A stretch of 64,000 nt of DNA, from positions 23,312,245-23,376,244 of the forward strand of contig OX637289.1 of the NCBI GenBank assembly GCA_951799445.1, read 5' to 3'. Source of the DNA: Pseudisothecium myosuroides (taxonomy: Eukaryota > Streptophyta > Bryopsida > Hypnales > Lembophyllaceae). Under the pieces are notes generated by a model, which searched no databases, was not told the DNA's origin, and worked only from the letters and a program-made list of their open reading frames with translations. The translations under genes and the position numbers were made by a program. Each line of letters starts with the position of its first letter. The stretch's first letter is position 1. Below are positions 45,609 to 57,300 of this stretch, one piece after another.

Positions 45609-48600
45609 CATGAGAAAATGCAAAAAAACACGTGTTCTTCCTAGGTACCTTACCCAAAAAGATTTACACATTAAGTTTAAATCACATGTATTTTCCAAGT
45701 AGACTACATCTTTTAACATTATAGTTGTGTTTGTTGTTTTAGAAATAAATACTATTAAATCTTGATAAAACAATTTCTATTTTATAGACATCTCCTATTT
45801 CAATGCTAATGCTACTAACAAGGCATATATCTACATAGTCATTTTCAATGTTTTAGAGATAAAGACTATTAATAAAAAAAAACTTTATAATAGAGCCAAC
45901 TTTCTTCAATATATAATTTTGTAGGTGATTCTCTAGGGCCCACATATCTTGTTAATTTAGAAAATCAATAATTATTACACCGTAGATTTAAACACCATGA
46001 AAATTGGCGCAAATAGAAAGTTGTATGCATGAAGGAATGCAAGGGCTTTGATGAAGTGCGAGAGGTTGCATTCTTGACACGAATAGAAAGCTTTACACAC
46101 AAAAGAGTGTAAGAGATTTGTTTTGTGGCATTTGGACATGCAGTGTGAAAGTTATAGTTATTCCAAAATAAAAAATAATTTAATTTAATTTTTAAATTAA
46201 AAAAAAATCCATAACTTTCACATTGTAGGTTCAAACGTCATGAAAATAGTACAAATAGGAAGTTTTATGCATGAAAGAGTGCAAAGGCTTTGTTTTATGA
46301 CATTTGAATATGCGTTGTAAAAGTTATGTTTTTTTCAAAATAATTGATAAATTGATTCAATATTTGAATTCATAAAAACTTTAAAATTCAATAACTTTCA
46401 CACCGTAGGTCCAAACGCCACAAAACAAAGTCCGTGCATCCCTCATTGCTTAGAACTTTCCAGTTCAACAATACAAGGAATGCAACTGGACACTTCACGG
46501 TTTCTTTAATCAAACAAAACAAACAACCTAACTCGAAGTATAGACTAGTATGCCTTGCAGCCCTGTACCATTGCTATAGTAAAAAAAATAAAAGTAAAAA
46601 TATTTTTTTAATTTTTTAATTCATTAAAACTTTAAAATTCAATAACTTTCACACCCTAGGTCCAAATGCCACAAAACAAAGTCCTTGCACCCCTCCTTGC
46701 CAAGGGTCGCCAGACGCCTCACTGTTTGTTACATCTCAATATATCAAACAAAACAAACAACCTAACTTAAAGTAAAGACTAGTGTGCCCTTGTGCTGTAG
46801 CCTTAGTCAAAATAAAAGCAAAGGAAATTTTTAATTTTTTAATTCAAAAACAATTTTTTTATACAAAAAAAGTGCAAATGTTGCTTCTTGATGCGAATAA
46901 AAAATTCTATGCACAAAGGAATGCAAGGGCCTTGCGGCCGTTTTGCAGCGTTTGGACACGTGATGCAAAATTTAAGTTTTTTCTAAAATAAAAGGTAATT
47001 TTATTCAATTTTTCAATCCATATAAAACTTTGAAATTCAATAACTTCTACACCAAAGGTCCAAACACCATAAAACAAAGTCCATGCACCCCTCCTTGCCA
47101 AGAGCTTTCTAGCCGTACCAAGAGCGCCACCAAACAACTTGTTACATCCCAACATATCAAACAAAATAAAACAAATAAACAAAATATAGTACCTAAATAT
47201 AATAAAAAAATCCAAGCTAATTTAATTTATAGATTTGCCTCTATTTTTTTTCTACTTCTACTTTTTACCCATTTTCCTACATCCTATGGTAGTTAAAACT
47301 GAAATTTGAGGCATTTAACCCCTAAACGTCTGGATTCATTATTCATCTCCAAAATTGACGATTTGAGAAAAAACATTATAAACTACAATTTGGAAGAATA
47401 TTTTGGAATTGGTATACAAATGAAAGTTGTAGATTTTGATTTTTAAATTCTATCCGTACGGTTAGATCTACTAATGCTATCACCAATCTTTTTCTATAAA
47501 TTTTGAAAAGAAAATTTCAGAATTCCTTCTAAATTTAATTACAAGTAAAATATTATCATTTTTTGAGTAAAACTTGTTGGAATGGATTTGAAATAAGGTT
47601 CTCTTTATATGGTGATTTTTTGAAATTTTTGTGACCTTTACATCTTTGACTTCATTTTTGCACATCTAGTTTTGAACTAAAGTCAATGCAAATTGACCAC
47701 TTGACATACTTCCACATTTGTAATTTTAGAAATGTATATATTCTAGTAACACCAAATCCAACCAATGGATAGGACAACAACTTGATAAAGTATCACCAAA
47801 AATGAGGATGACTTTCATCCAAGCAGGAATGAGACAAAAACAAGGATTTGAATCTGTTCATCGTCCAGAAAATGGACGTCGGAGCGCTCTGGGGTTAAAC
47901 ATATTAGGCTATTGTAATTCAAAAATTTATATGATTGTGATTTTAGAGTTGATATACACTCTAACTATTGTTAAATACAACCTATACAAATAGCACATAT
48001 ACAAACATCATATATCAAACAATTCATACAAATGAATCATACATATACAATAGGAGAAAAAAACATGAAAATTGAAAATCCGACAAATTGTATTATATTG
48101 ACTAAGCCTGACTTATACAACTTGTCCTTGAAAACTGCTCACCACAAATGTGAGTTGAAGCAAACAAACAGATAACAACCCAAAATGAGACATTGTTAAT
48201 GAATTTGTTATTTGCAAATGGAAAATGGAAGATCCTCATGTAGGTTCTTTCCCTCCCTTTTAGACTATCCCTTGTGTAGATTTACAAATTAAAGTAACCA
48301 TAGTGAAGTACCCAAGATTCAAGATTGAAAGGAAAATAAAAACGTTAAATCGTTAATAGTTCTAAAATGGAATTGAAACACACTAATATAAATGGTGAGA
48401 TTCACTACAAGAAAATAGTGTCTGAATTGACACGTCCAATTTGACTAACTGTATTCAAATTGACAAAAAAATGTCCGAATTGACATTGTTCTCTTGTAGT
48501 GATATTGTTCTAGTAAGAGATCTTACCCTCATAAATTTTTTTTTTTTAAATTGTGAAAATTGAGCTTAGAAATGAATCCTATAAGTTATTTTTTCAAAAA

Positions 48601-49232
48601 TATGCTTTGATTGCCCCCAAAGAAGATTGTCCATAACTTTCACATAACAAATCAAATTGGAATGAATAAAAGCTTTCCACTTATATAAAATTATAATCTA
48701 TGAGAAACCAAAAAAATTAATTTTTTAATTTAAGGATTTGTAGACTGAGTTTTTTTTTGTCCACTGAACTAAAATTTGGGTTTTTTGTGCCATAACTTTT
48801 GCCTTTGAGCATCAATTGAATAAAAAAAATTATTTTCCAAAAGCTAATCAGTGTGTTTTTCTATCTTTACTAAAAATTTCAGAAAATTATGACAAATAAT
48901 TACATGAGCTTGCCCCAAATTGATTTTGTCCCCTAAGGTGACAATGGGACTTTAACCCTTAAAGGATGGACTAGTGACTATAGAAATCATCCCTTCAGAT
49001 ATCAAGGGAATCATTGGCTTAAAAAAAATGGAAAAGCACTCATTGGAAGTCAAACTACTATAGAAAACCTCTTTTCACAACAAAATTTTGAGGATAAATA
49101 GTTGCACTTCTGTCCTACTCTGTCATACATCAGATACCAAACGTCAGCCACGATGTTTATGGGTTAAGGATTAAATGTCCAAGGAGCCTAAATATATTGT
49201 AGTTATGGCATGGGAATTTTTTTTGTGTATTT
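45609..49232. repeat. AT-rich repeats, no gene seen
   Basis: 45,960-47,220 contains four or more tandem or inverted copies of the ATAACTTTCACACCGTAGG / AACAAACAAAACAAAC dispersed repeat. 47,316-47,896 is bounded by CCCCTAAACGTC and CTCTGGGG next to TTAA and may be another TTAA element. 48,200-48,960 resembles the interior of 7,101-8,030. Confidence 0.5.
48413..48501. mobile_element. 89-bp miniature CACTA element
   Basis: Ends CACTACAAGAAAA and its near-complement TTCTCTTGTAGTG, the canonical CACTA terminus. It interrupts a segment matching the interior of the TTAA element at 7,101-8,030 (7,585: AATAAGATTGTTCTAG), giving an empty-site comparison. Confidence 0.8.
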
Positions 49233-49966
49233 GGGGTGAATGCAAGAAATACATGTACTATTTTGTATCACACCTTGCGTTCTGATTTGTTTTTTGGTTA
49301 TAACTTTTGCGTTCTGGCTCCAAATGATTCAAGATTTATATGCAAGGTACTCATGATTATTATACACCTTATCTAATTTTTTGGTAATTTTCAAAATAGT
49401 TTACTGTCCAAAAATAGCCCCCAATTTTAAGTCACACTTGCCAATTTGGAGGTTTCTAGTACTATTTAGTACCCCCAAAAACAAATTTTGAGCTGAAATT
49501 TGGAGGGCATGGTCTTCTAGTAGACTTGTAGCTATTGTCTAAAGGAATTCTAAAAATAATTAATTGTATGTGGTGTGGAAGTCAACAAAGTACACTTCTT
49601 TTTGCTTGCATTTTGAAACATATAAAATATTATTTTGGAGATTTTTTGGGTGAATGACCATTTCCATACAGTTGTTACAAATGTCCAATTTTTATTTTAT
49701 GTATTTACTTTTTTTTCCTATTTTTAACTAATTTATATACCAAAATATCCATTTTCTTGAAATTTGGCACTTTTCAGGTTTTCTAACTTAATGAATTTTT
49801 CTATGCATTTCCTTTGGTGGTTACCTTCATCTTAAAGGTATATATATGCTAACCATATATTTTTTTTTTTAATAAATTATTTTTCTAATTTTATAGTATT
49901 CTAGAAAAAAGATCATTAATACTGTAAAAACGCAACAAAATTAGCAGGTGTTTCTTGCACTCACCC
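49233..49966. mobile_element. Tourist-like MITE, 734 bp, TTT duplication
   Basis: Ends GGGGTGAATGCAAGAAA and the complement of GGGTGAGTGCAAGAAAC, flanked by TTT on both sides. The related sequence at about 56,570-56,640 continues through this point without the element. Confidence 0.8.
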
Positions 49967-50619
49967 TTTGATATGAAAGATGCATAAAATCCATAAATTG
50001 ATATATACACAATACCAAAAAGGTTGTACATTGTTGACACTTTTTTTGACATCTTTTTTTTCAACAACTTCCTTAACATTGAAGTGTCCAAAAATGAGAC
50101 ATTATGAAATTCAAAACAATTCAATAATCTCTTCAATTCCGAAGCATTAATTTTTTTCCAATGCTTGTTTTAGTAATGAAGAGTCAATTGGAAAAAAATG
50201 AGATTTTTTTCCTAAACTTTTGGAAAAAAAAAAGTGATTTAAATTTTTTTTTAAATATATAAATAACAATCGTCAAAAAGAGTGTGAATAAAAGTGTCCA
50301 AAAACATGGTATACACTTTTTATAAACTATAGAAGTAATTGAGTAATTCTACAAACGTCCTGTTAGTACAAAACAACTTGATTTCTTCCCTCCGAAAACG
50401 AGAAGGATTCAAATCCCAAACACTTCGATTTAAAGCAGCTCCTAGAGCCCTCCGGAAAAATAATTTTTAATTTGTTGGGCCATTGTCGTTTGTTTGTTTT
50501 GTCACACATATTGCCATTGTTTTCGATACTATTTCCTTTGACTCTTATGAATCCTTTCCACACTCTTTTGACAAGCACTCTTTCACTTCTGACACACTTT
50601 GTACATTCATTCACCTACC
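49967..50619. repeat. Duplicate of 56,630-57,110
   Basis: Shares phrases such as GAAAGATGCAT, AATTGATATATACA and AGTGTCCAAAAATGAGACAT with 56,630-57,110. No gene. CT-rich from 50,470 up to the start of block D. Confidence 0.5.
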
Positions 50620-50700
50620 TGCGCCCAGTCGATACCAACAGCCGAAAGCCCCGTCGATACCGAGCACCAACAGTCCGTAGTCTAGTGATCGATAAGGCTT

Positions 50701-50965
50701 TCAGTATATGGCGTGCGCCAGAGCGGTCTTGAGAATGGGCTCGCTGTAAGTGTTCAAGGCGTCTTTAATGGTGACGTCCAGAGACGCAACCTGCTCAGTG
50801 GCCGCGGGCTGCTGCGTGGGGATGAGGTTGATCAGGTTGAATGCGATCGAACGCGTCCACGACGATCTCCAGTTGCACGAGCGCCAGTCGAATGGGCTCA
50901 AAGAACGGGATCAACGTCAACAAGCCGTGCTTCCCGATCACCGTGTTCAGCAACGCCTGGTGGAC
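50701..50965 (-). pseudogene. Remnant of the last exon of the HsbA-like gene
   Basis: Homologous to exon 6 (27897-28157) but 265 bp instead of 261, because of a 4-base insertion in the DTFAF-coding region (about 50,845) that shifts the frame. The intron acceptor is destroyed (AATCAG became AATCAT), and exons 1-5 are absent from this block. The C-terminal part after the shift still reads AFNLINLIPTQQPAATEQVA and ends in the same LAHAIY-stop. Non-functional as it stands. Confidence 0.85.
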
Positions 50966-51130
50966 ATGATTAAATTCTTACAGTACGTACATCCTGTTCA
51001 AAAATAACTTACTTCAAATTTTATAAAGCAAGCCAAACTTTAATAATCGACGACGACGAACTATCACTAAAGTTCAAGCACTTTCGACGTAGTTATCGCT
51101 TTTTTATTGTACATAGTTAGCTAACCTTCA

Positions 51131-51313
51131 AGAACAGGGAGCCTTGGTACGGTTATGGTAGAAAAATGCCAAGTTATAGTCCTTAATCAAGACCGCAAAG
51201 TTGTAGTCTTTGAAGCTCATCGCAAGGATCACATCGAGGTCCAAATTATGAGTTACTACACAACCTCTCCCTTCCTAGCCCGACCTCAACCAAAGATCGA
51301 AAACTTGACATAT
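51131..51313 (+). pseudogene. Coding-like fragment i, block D copy
   Basis: Reads MVEKCQVIVLNQDRKVVVFE, then AHRKDHIEVQIMSYYTTSPF, for about 50 coding-like codons before it degenerates into AT-rich sequence. Better preserved than the block C copy at 32,055-32,250. Unknown family. Confidence 0.4.
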
Positions 51314-51603
51314 TTGTTTTGGATGGTGTCATGGACGTACTGGTCAACTTGGCATTTTGTGGTTTTCTCTGCAATCAGAATAAGTGGGATAAATTGTCTA
51401 ATATTAATATTTTTTGGTTTCCCAGCTTGCTTCGCTTCTTGTCTAACATTAAATTTAAGCAAAACTAGTGAGACTGACCAAACCGGTGTTCTAAGTTATC
51501 CATGGGAATTCAATTGTGGTCTGCAGGATAGTCACTGTCTAGTTTTAATTGCGAGGAGGTGATTTATCGATTTTCATTTCAAAACAGAAGCTAGCTAGCG
51601 TAG

Positions 51604-51908
51604 GTTAAATATGCTAAATATGGCACCCTGGACTTCAGCACGAGCAAGGTTATGCAGGCAGCTTGGCTGTCTACTATTCATTCGGGCATGGCCATTAGCA
51701 AAGACATTAGGACTAGAATTAAAAACAGAGAGAAAAGAGATAGTACTAGTGCGCAGTTCGGGAGCCTTTGGTCTCCTGTCTTCTGTCACCCCGGTCTTCA
51801 GGTCTGGAATTTCAATCTTCCGAACGCTTTGATGTAATGTAATTCAATTTGCTTGTGTGGTCATTTAGGGGGGCTTCGAGCCCCCGGCCAGTCGCTTGCG
51901 GCTTTCAC
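51604..51908 (+). mobile_element. 305-bp insertion with 11-bp target duplication
   Basis: Flanked by exact AGCTAGCGTAG at 51,593-51,603 and 51,909-51,919. Block C has the empty site near 34,300. One frame reads AQFGSLWSPVFCHPGLQVWN to a stop, and a GGGGGCTTCGAGCCCCC hairpin follows. It looks like a 5'-truncated retroposon or small transposon; class uncertain. Confidence 0.7.
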
Positions 51909-52061
51909 AGCTAGCGTAGATGAAAAGATGTTAGCTAGTACTCCGTAATTAATTACTACCCCAGCTGCGGGGTATCGTGTTGAGAAACTGGGTTGATTTT
52001 GTGGGGAATGCACTTGGTGATGCGCAGTGCAAAAGGTGCCCCTGTTTCGTACGTACAGATA

Positions 52062-52190
52062 GCAGGCCATGGAAATTTTCGAAGACCAACCACAAACTGA
52101 TTCGTGCACTTAACAGGCCTTGGAATTTTTCAAGACCAATCACAAACTGATTCGTGCACTAAACAGGCCTTGGAAATTTTCAACACCAAT
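52062..52190 (+). repeat. Tandem repeat, three units of about 56 bp
   Basis: Three units beginning CAGGCC(A/T)TGGAA and containing CTGATTCGTGCACT. Orthologous position in block C (34,469-34,560) has two. Confidence 0.7.
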
Positions 52191-52316
52191 CCCAACCCGT
52201 GCATGCCTGCCGTGCAAGCAGCTGCGATGTACGCTCCCTCACCCGCAGAAGATACTTCGGGTTTAGCTACTGATCGAGACTCCTATGAGATGCACTTGAT
52301 AGGGCCTCCCATGTGA
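52104..52316 (+). pseudogene. Coding-like fragment ii, block D copy
   Basis: Open frame ending QALEIFNTNP, AVQAAAMYAPSPAEDTSGLA, DRDSYEMHLIGPPM-stop. The block C equivalent (about 34,520-34,672) has a single-base shift after AMYAPSPAED. It begins inside a local tandem repeat. Probably the 3' exon of a dead gene; family unknown. Confidence 0.35.
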
Positions 52317-53237
52317 AGCATGTTGCCTTTGTGAATTGACCCCATTTTGTCGATCTACTGTAGCTCAAGTGCTCAACGTACTTAGATCACATCGTCTTTA
52401 CTTTGGCCTGTAAAGAAGATATGATTGTACCGCGTACTTGGATATGGCCCCTTGCTGCAATGATCGACATGTGGCATTCTTATTTCTCTTCATTTCCAAA
52501 CTTTAATTACTTTGAACATGTCGTAGATTACAGTAGAATCGTATTAATCTGAAACTGTAGTTCCACAAGACTATTGTAAGCTCAAGCGAACCCGGGTTCA
52601 GAACTTCAAGCTTGGAATGAAGGAGGCTTTACAATGTCCATTATTATTCTCAAGGTTAATTATGAGTTACAATTTCATTTGGGTTTCAGAACATTGGTTC
52701 TGAACTAACTTCGATGAATATCTGTTTTTAACGTCAATTTTTGGGTGGTTGTTCAAAATTAAACCCACTCAGGTAGTCTGCTCTAAAAGCGCCCATGCTC
52801 TAAAAGTGATCATGACGCACGGGTACATTTTGCTTTCTTCAATGTACTAACAATGTATATTTCAGGAGATGGTCGCTACTATTGAGCACTGCATTTCAAC
52901 TTCAAAAATTTGAAACTAATTCCACTAAGGTCCTAAAAATATGAAACGACTTGTGTTCAATGCCAATTCCATTTTTCTTCCTACAAAAATTTACTGAATT
53001 TTTTTTTCAAGGAGTTTATTTAGCTTCTCCCCGAATGCAATCAGCTCTTAAATGGTCGCTTTATGAGCAGACTACATTACTTAGCTACTGGGCAGATATC
53101 ATGAGTGTTTTGGAACAAAGAGCCCATATTGTACAGAAGATTACTGTCTCTGTCGAGGTCTCTGTGTGGGGGTCCATGAAGAACTTACTTGTCATATGTA
53201 CTCAGTAAAAGGACATTCAATAAATTCCTTACTAGAA

Positions 53238-53372
53238 ATGCTAACCATTGTAACCCTTCAGGAAGCACTGAAAACTTTGCACCTTACTGTACCCAAGGGC
53301 AGAAATTTCCAACTTATGACAACGGACGAGTCAGTTTCCAGACTATAATTAATTGCTCAGAATATTTTAGAC
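53238..53372 (+). pseudogene. Coding-like fragment iii, block D copy
   Basis: Second copy of fragment iii, reading GSTENFAPYCTQGQKFPTYD and NGRVSFQTIINCSEYF. Diverged from the block C copy at several residues without loss of the local frame. Confidence 0.35.
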
Positions 53373-53419
53373 TTTTGCCGATTGAGCTCGAAGTTTCAAA
53401 CATTGAAACCAGGCCAATT

Positions 53420-53884
53420 TGGACAACTGACCGCCTGCTGCAATGAATCTGGGATGGCCTTATTGACTACGGGTGTTTGGAGTGGGTCAATGTATGTAGT
53501 AAGAAAGTGCGTTCGCCCGAGACTTGACTCAGCTTGAGAGACTTACATGTTGATCAAGAGGCGCTGCCACTTCGATTTCTTCGCGACTATGGAGGCAGGA
53601 CAGCCCGATGGGCACCCACAGGTCCGAGCCATGCCAGGGGTTCGCTTATCAACCGCCTTGATCTTCCTCGACGTGGCAGAGAAGGAGCGTGGTCTTTTGC
53701 CGGCCGTGAGAGGCCTCACAAGCTCTCACCGAGCTGGGTCCCCGGGTCTTTTTCTCTTTTTGTGCTGTTGTCGTTTTGTTGAAGTCTGTCTGTGGTCTTG
53801 CGGTGTGTCCCCCAGGCCAACTGTGGCTGGGGTGTTGTATTATTTTTCTTTGCAATGAAATTCCGTTTGATTTGTTTAAAAAAA
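53420..53884 (+). mobile_element. 5'-truncated LINE-like insertion with poly-A
   Basis: Flanked by AAACCAGGCCAATT at 53,406-53,419 and 53,885-53,898 (14 bp), ending in an A-run. Block C has the uninterrupted site near 35,852. GC-rich with open frames on the plus strand and a T-rich 3' tail, as in the 3' ends of LINE elements. Could also be a retroposed cellular transcript. Confidence 0.75.
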
Positions 53885-54021
53885 AAACCAGGCCAATTCG
53901 GATGTCACGTTTGCAGAGAGACGCGTATCAATGGGTCCAACACCTGCAATCATGCCATAGGCTTTAGTTAGATGCTTCAGCTAGATTTCTCAGTTGATTC
54001 TTTTAATTTACTCAGCTAGTC

Positions 54022-54561
54022 AGCTGGGAAGCGCGAAGGGAAGTTCCATTAAGTTCACAATTTTTAGTTAAAATTGCAATGGTTTACGAACGTAAATGTA
54101 TGCCTGAGTGCCCTTGTTATCAAAGAAAGAGCGGCTTGTGCATCTCGGAAACTTGCCAATGTGATTGAAATTGCCTTGAATGGTGACCTCCAGTAAGTTG
54201 ATATGCCAGCTGATATTATCCTTTCACTTGGTAGCAATGAACCTGGACTCGTTTCCGGACTAAATGCATTTCGCAAACTCCAAGTAAGTCCCTACTGATG
54301 AAAACAATGTGGCCAGACTGCTCGACGTATTACGAAGTTATCAACGTCCAGCAGTTCTAACTTACTTACATATGTCCAAACTCCAAAGAATAAGTACATT
54401 TTTTACACAGACAACGAAAACAGGATAAGCCTCACGTACATCTGCACTCGACTGCACTGGCAGTCCAGCAGCCGGCCTGTACTTACCCGAAGACTGCATT
54501 CGTCATTCGATTCGTAGACTGTCTCTTTTGACCTGTCCGGATATCTGGTGCAGTGGGCTCT
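54022..54561 (+). pseudogene. Coding-like fragment iv, block D copy
   Basis: Second copy of fragment iv. It lacks the small insertions seen in block C near 36,187 and 36,228 but has its own damage: a TAA after GDLQ, an extra TAAG after FRKLQ that creates a GTAAGT-like site, and single-base losses upstream. Both copies are therefore broken, in different places. Confidence 0.45.
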
Positions 54562-54610
54562 GAGTGTCAGGATTTGGCATAATTTTCTGGATATACCTCA
54601 CTATATCCTA

Positions 54611-55048
54611 AGAGCATCTCCACTGGGGCACGCCATACTGCCACCCCAAATGACTTGGCACGCACCGGGGATATGTAGCATCCCAACAGTTGTAGATGGT
54701 GTCATTTTCCAACATAGGCCACTTGAAAAATCTCCCTCAACAATTCAAGTTGCAATGTTTCCCACATTTGACTTGCACCACGTTATTTAGAGAATGGTGA
54801 TTGCAAGAAACACTTATCCTATGGACATAAAGTGGGCCTAGCTTAGAGATGGGAGTGGGCCTAGGTATAAGCGCACCCACCCACCCTCCAAATAAAGTTG
54901 GAGCAAGATTCTGGTACTAGCTCCCTCCACTGCACCTTAATCAGCACGATGTGGAGGTTTGTTGGTGGGGGAGCGGTAACTCCCCGACCCCTTCCTAGCA
55001 CCTCACGCACACCACCTATTGTCTGGCGCAAAGGGGTGGAGATGCTTT
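54611..55048. mobile_element. MITE with GAGCATCTCCAC ends
   Basis: Ends AGAGCATCTCCACTGGGGC and the near-complement of AAAGCATCTCCACCCCTTTG. Absent from block C (near 36,604). The GAGCATCTCCA terminus is common among plant MITEs. Confidence 0.7.
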
Positions 55049-55329
55049 GAAGAAGGCAGTTGGGGGCCATTTTACATGGCTCTAAATATTGCTGAAGAGT
55101 ACCTCCACCTGAGTAGCAAAACTTCATCACACTATGATGGTCCACTTGTTTAGAGCACTTCAACACCAAATGAATGAGGCCAAAGTGGATGAGAAGTTTT
55201 CATGGCCCTCTAAACATTCTCCAAGCACACCATCTTATTGTTTTAAGAGTAGACACATGTATCATATTTAAGTTTAGTTTGCTTATTTCTCATACTCCTT
55301 TTGCATAATGTGGTCAATTCAGTATTTAT

Positions 55330-56915
55330 AGAGCAAATTTGATGAATAAAGATTGGCACATAATTAATCCACTTGTTTAGAGCACCTCAACACAAATGAA
55401 GGTGAATGCAAGAAAATCTTGGTCGTGTTTTTGGCTTTCAGCCTATTAGTACTTTTTATATTACAAGTCACCTTCTTAACTATTAGGGGCATGGAATATG
55501 AAATCTGAACGGTTGATTGGATTTTTAATCTACTATTTTGACGACATGCAATGTTCATCATTGGATGACAAGAATGGATGGAAATACTTAATTTGCCATA
55601 AAAACAATTTACATTGGTAGATTAGAAGCACTACAAGCCCCTACTAGTACTATTGAGTATTTTTTGTGTATCCTAAAGTACTATTTTGAGCCACAAGGTA
55701 CAATTTATGCTAGAAAATGAGACTTCTACATTTTAATTTTCTTAAATTAGAAAAGGAACTTAAAAAATTTATTTTAAAAGTGGCCATTGTTGCCAACTAA
55801 GAGCAAAGTAGGAAGATTAAAGCTAGAACTAAATTTTTTTTTTTAATTCAACATAAATTCAATTTGAATATAGCACACTTTAGGGCAATGCAAAACACAC
55901 TTGGAACATGTTTTTGGAAATAATTCTCTTGTAAAGGTGTATTTCTATTAGAAGATCTAACTTACCAAATCTAATGATGTAACTCTTCAAAAAAGATACT
56001 TGATAATACTAATAACCACCAAAATTGTATGTGTGATAGATAGTTAGGATTCAATCTCACCTATTAAATTAATTTTGAAAAAATTGAAAAAATTTCAATA
56101 CATTTTATATTGCTATAGGAAGTTTTTTTTTTAATTTCATGTTCATTCAATCATTTTTGCAATACTTATGGCACAAAACTACTTCCGCCCTAAAGTGTGA
56201 CAGAAAATAGGACAAGTGTTTTTTGCAATTACCAATGAATTCAAAGTGGACGAGAAGTGTTTGTGGCCCCTCCAAATATTTTCTAGCACTCCATATTTTG
56301 GTGTCAAAAATAGGTCTACATAGGCACCATATTTAAGTTTAGTTTGCTTATTTTTCATATCTATTTTGCATAATTAGTCAATTTAATATTCATAGAGCAC
56401 ATCTAGTGAATTACTATAGAAGTCAGACTTGGTTAAAGTTGGAGAGCTTGCCAAATATAGATTTAAAGTTAATATGGCATGTTAAGTATGGAAGTATTGG
56501 AGTGGCAATGCTCTTAGAGTGCGGATCACTTGTTTACTAGCCCCATTTGTGCAATTGGCTATATTAATGCTTGAATGTCTAAGGAGCCAAAATATATTGT
56601 AGTTATGGCATGGTAATTTTTTTGTGAATATGAAAGATGCATGAATTGATATATACATACTACCAAAAATGTACATTGTTTTGACACTTTTTTTTTACAT
56701 CTTTTTCTTAACATCTTTCTTGACATTGAAGTGTCCAAAAATGAGACATCATAAAATTCAAAACAGTTCAATAATCTTTTCAACTCCAAATGTCAATTTT
56801 TTTTTCACTTCTTGCTTTGGTAATGAAAAGTCAATTAAAAAAAAATGAGATTTCTTTTCTGAAATTTGGAGTAAAAAAGTGTCAACAAAAAATAAAAATA
56901 AAAAAGTTTAATAAA

Positions 56916-56995
<80 letters not shown>

Positions 56996-57300
56996 ATTGT
57001 AAAAAAATATCAATAAAAGTGTCCAAAAACATGGTTTACATGGTATAGAAACATGGTTTAGAAAGTTTAGAAGCAATTCTACAAAGATCCTTTTATTATA
57101 AAACAACTTGAGTTTTCCTTCATTAGAGAAAACTTCAACCCTTATGAAGGTTGTTTGACTGTACAAAATGTACAATAGGATAAAATATCAACCAAATTTG
57201 ACTCACAGAGAATCTTGCCAGTGAAAGTCAACTTTTGTACCCCTCAAATTTTTGATTAAAATATTATTATTATTATTTAATTATTTTAAAAATATATATA
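55330..57300. repeat. AT-rich repeats, no gene seen
   Basis: 55,399-56,231 has ends GGTGAATGCAAGAAA and complement of GGTAATTGCAAAAAA, so it is probably another Tourist-like MITE. 56,240-56,520 repeats the AAGTGGACGAGAAGTGTT segment of 55,180 and 37,665. 56,570-57,110 duplicates 49,175-50,340 apart from the MITE there. Confidence 0.5.
56918..56991. repeat. (TA)n microsatellite, about 37 units
   Basis: Uninterrupted alternating TA over some 70 bp; length is likely variable and hard to assemble. Confidence 0.95.

Larger units (their letters stand above)
50620..55330 (+). repeat. Segmental duplication, block D (pairs with block C)
   Basis: A shortened copy of block C. Two large deletions are visible: exons 2-5 (the junction at about 50,966-50,980 joins the last exon to intron 1), and exon 1 with its upstream region (junction at about 51,480, matching 32,395 on one side and 34,165 on the other). 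D-specific insertions are 51,604-51,908, 53,420-53,884 and about 54,611-55,048. Confidence 0.85.

Noticed and set aside
56790..57032. Frames ending in poly(Ile-Tyr)
   Set aside because: Translation of the TA microsatellite.
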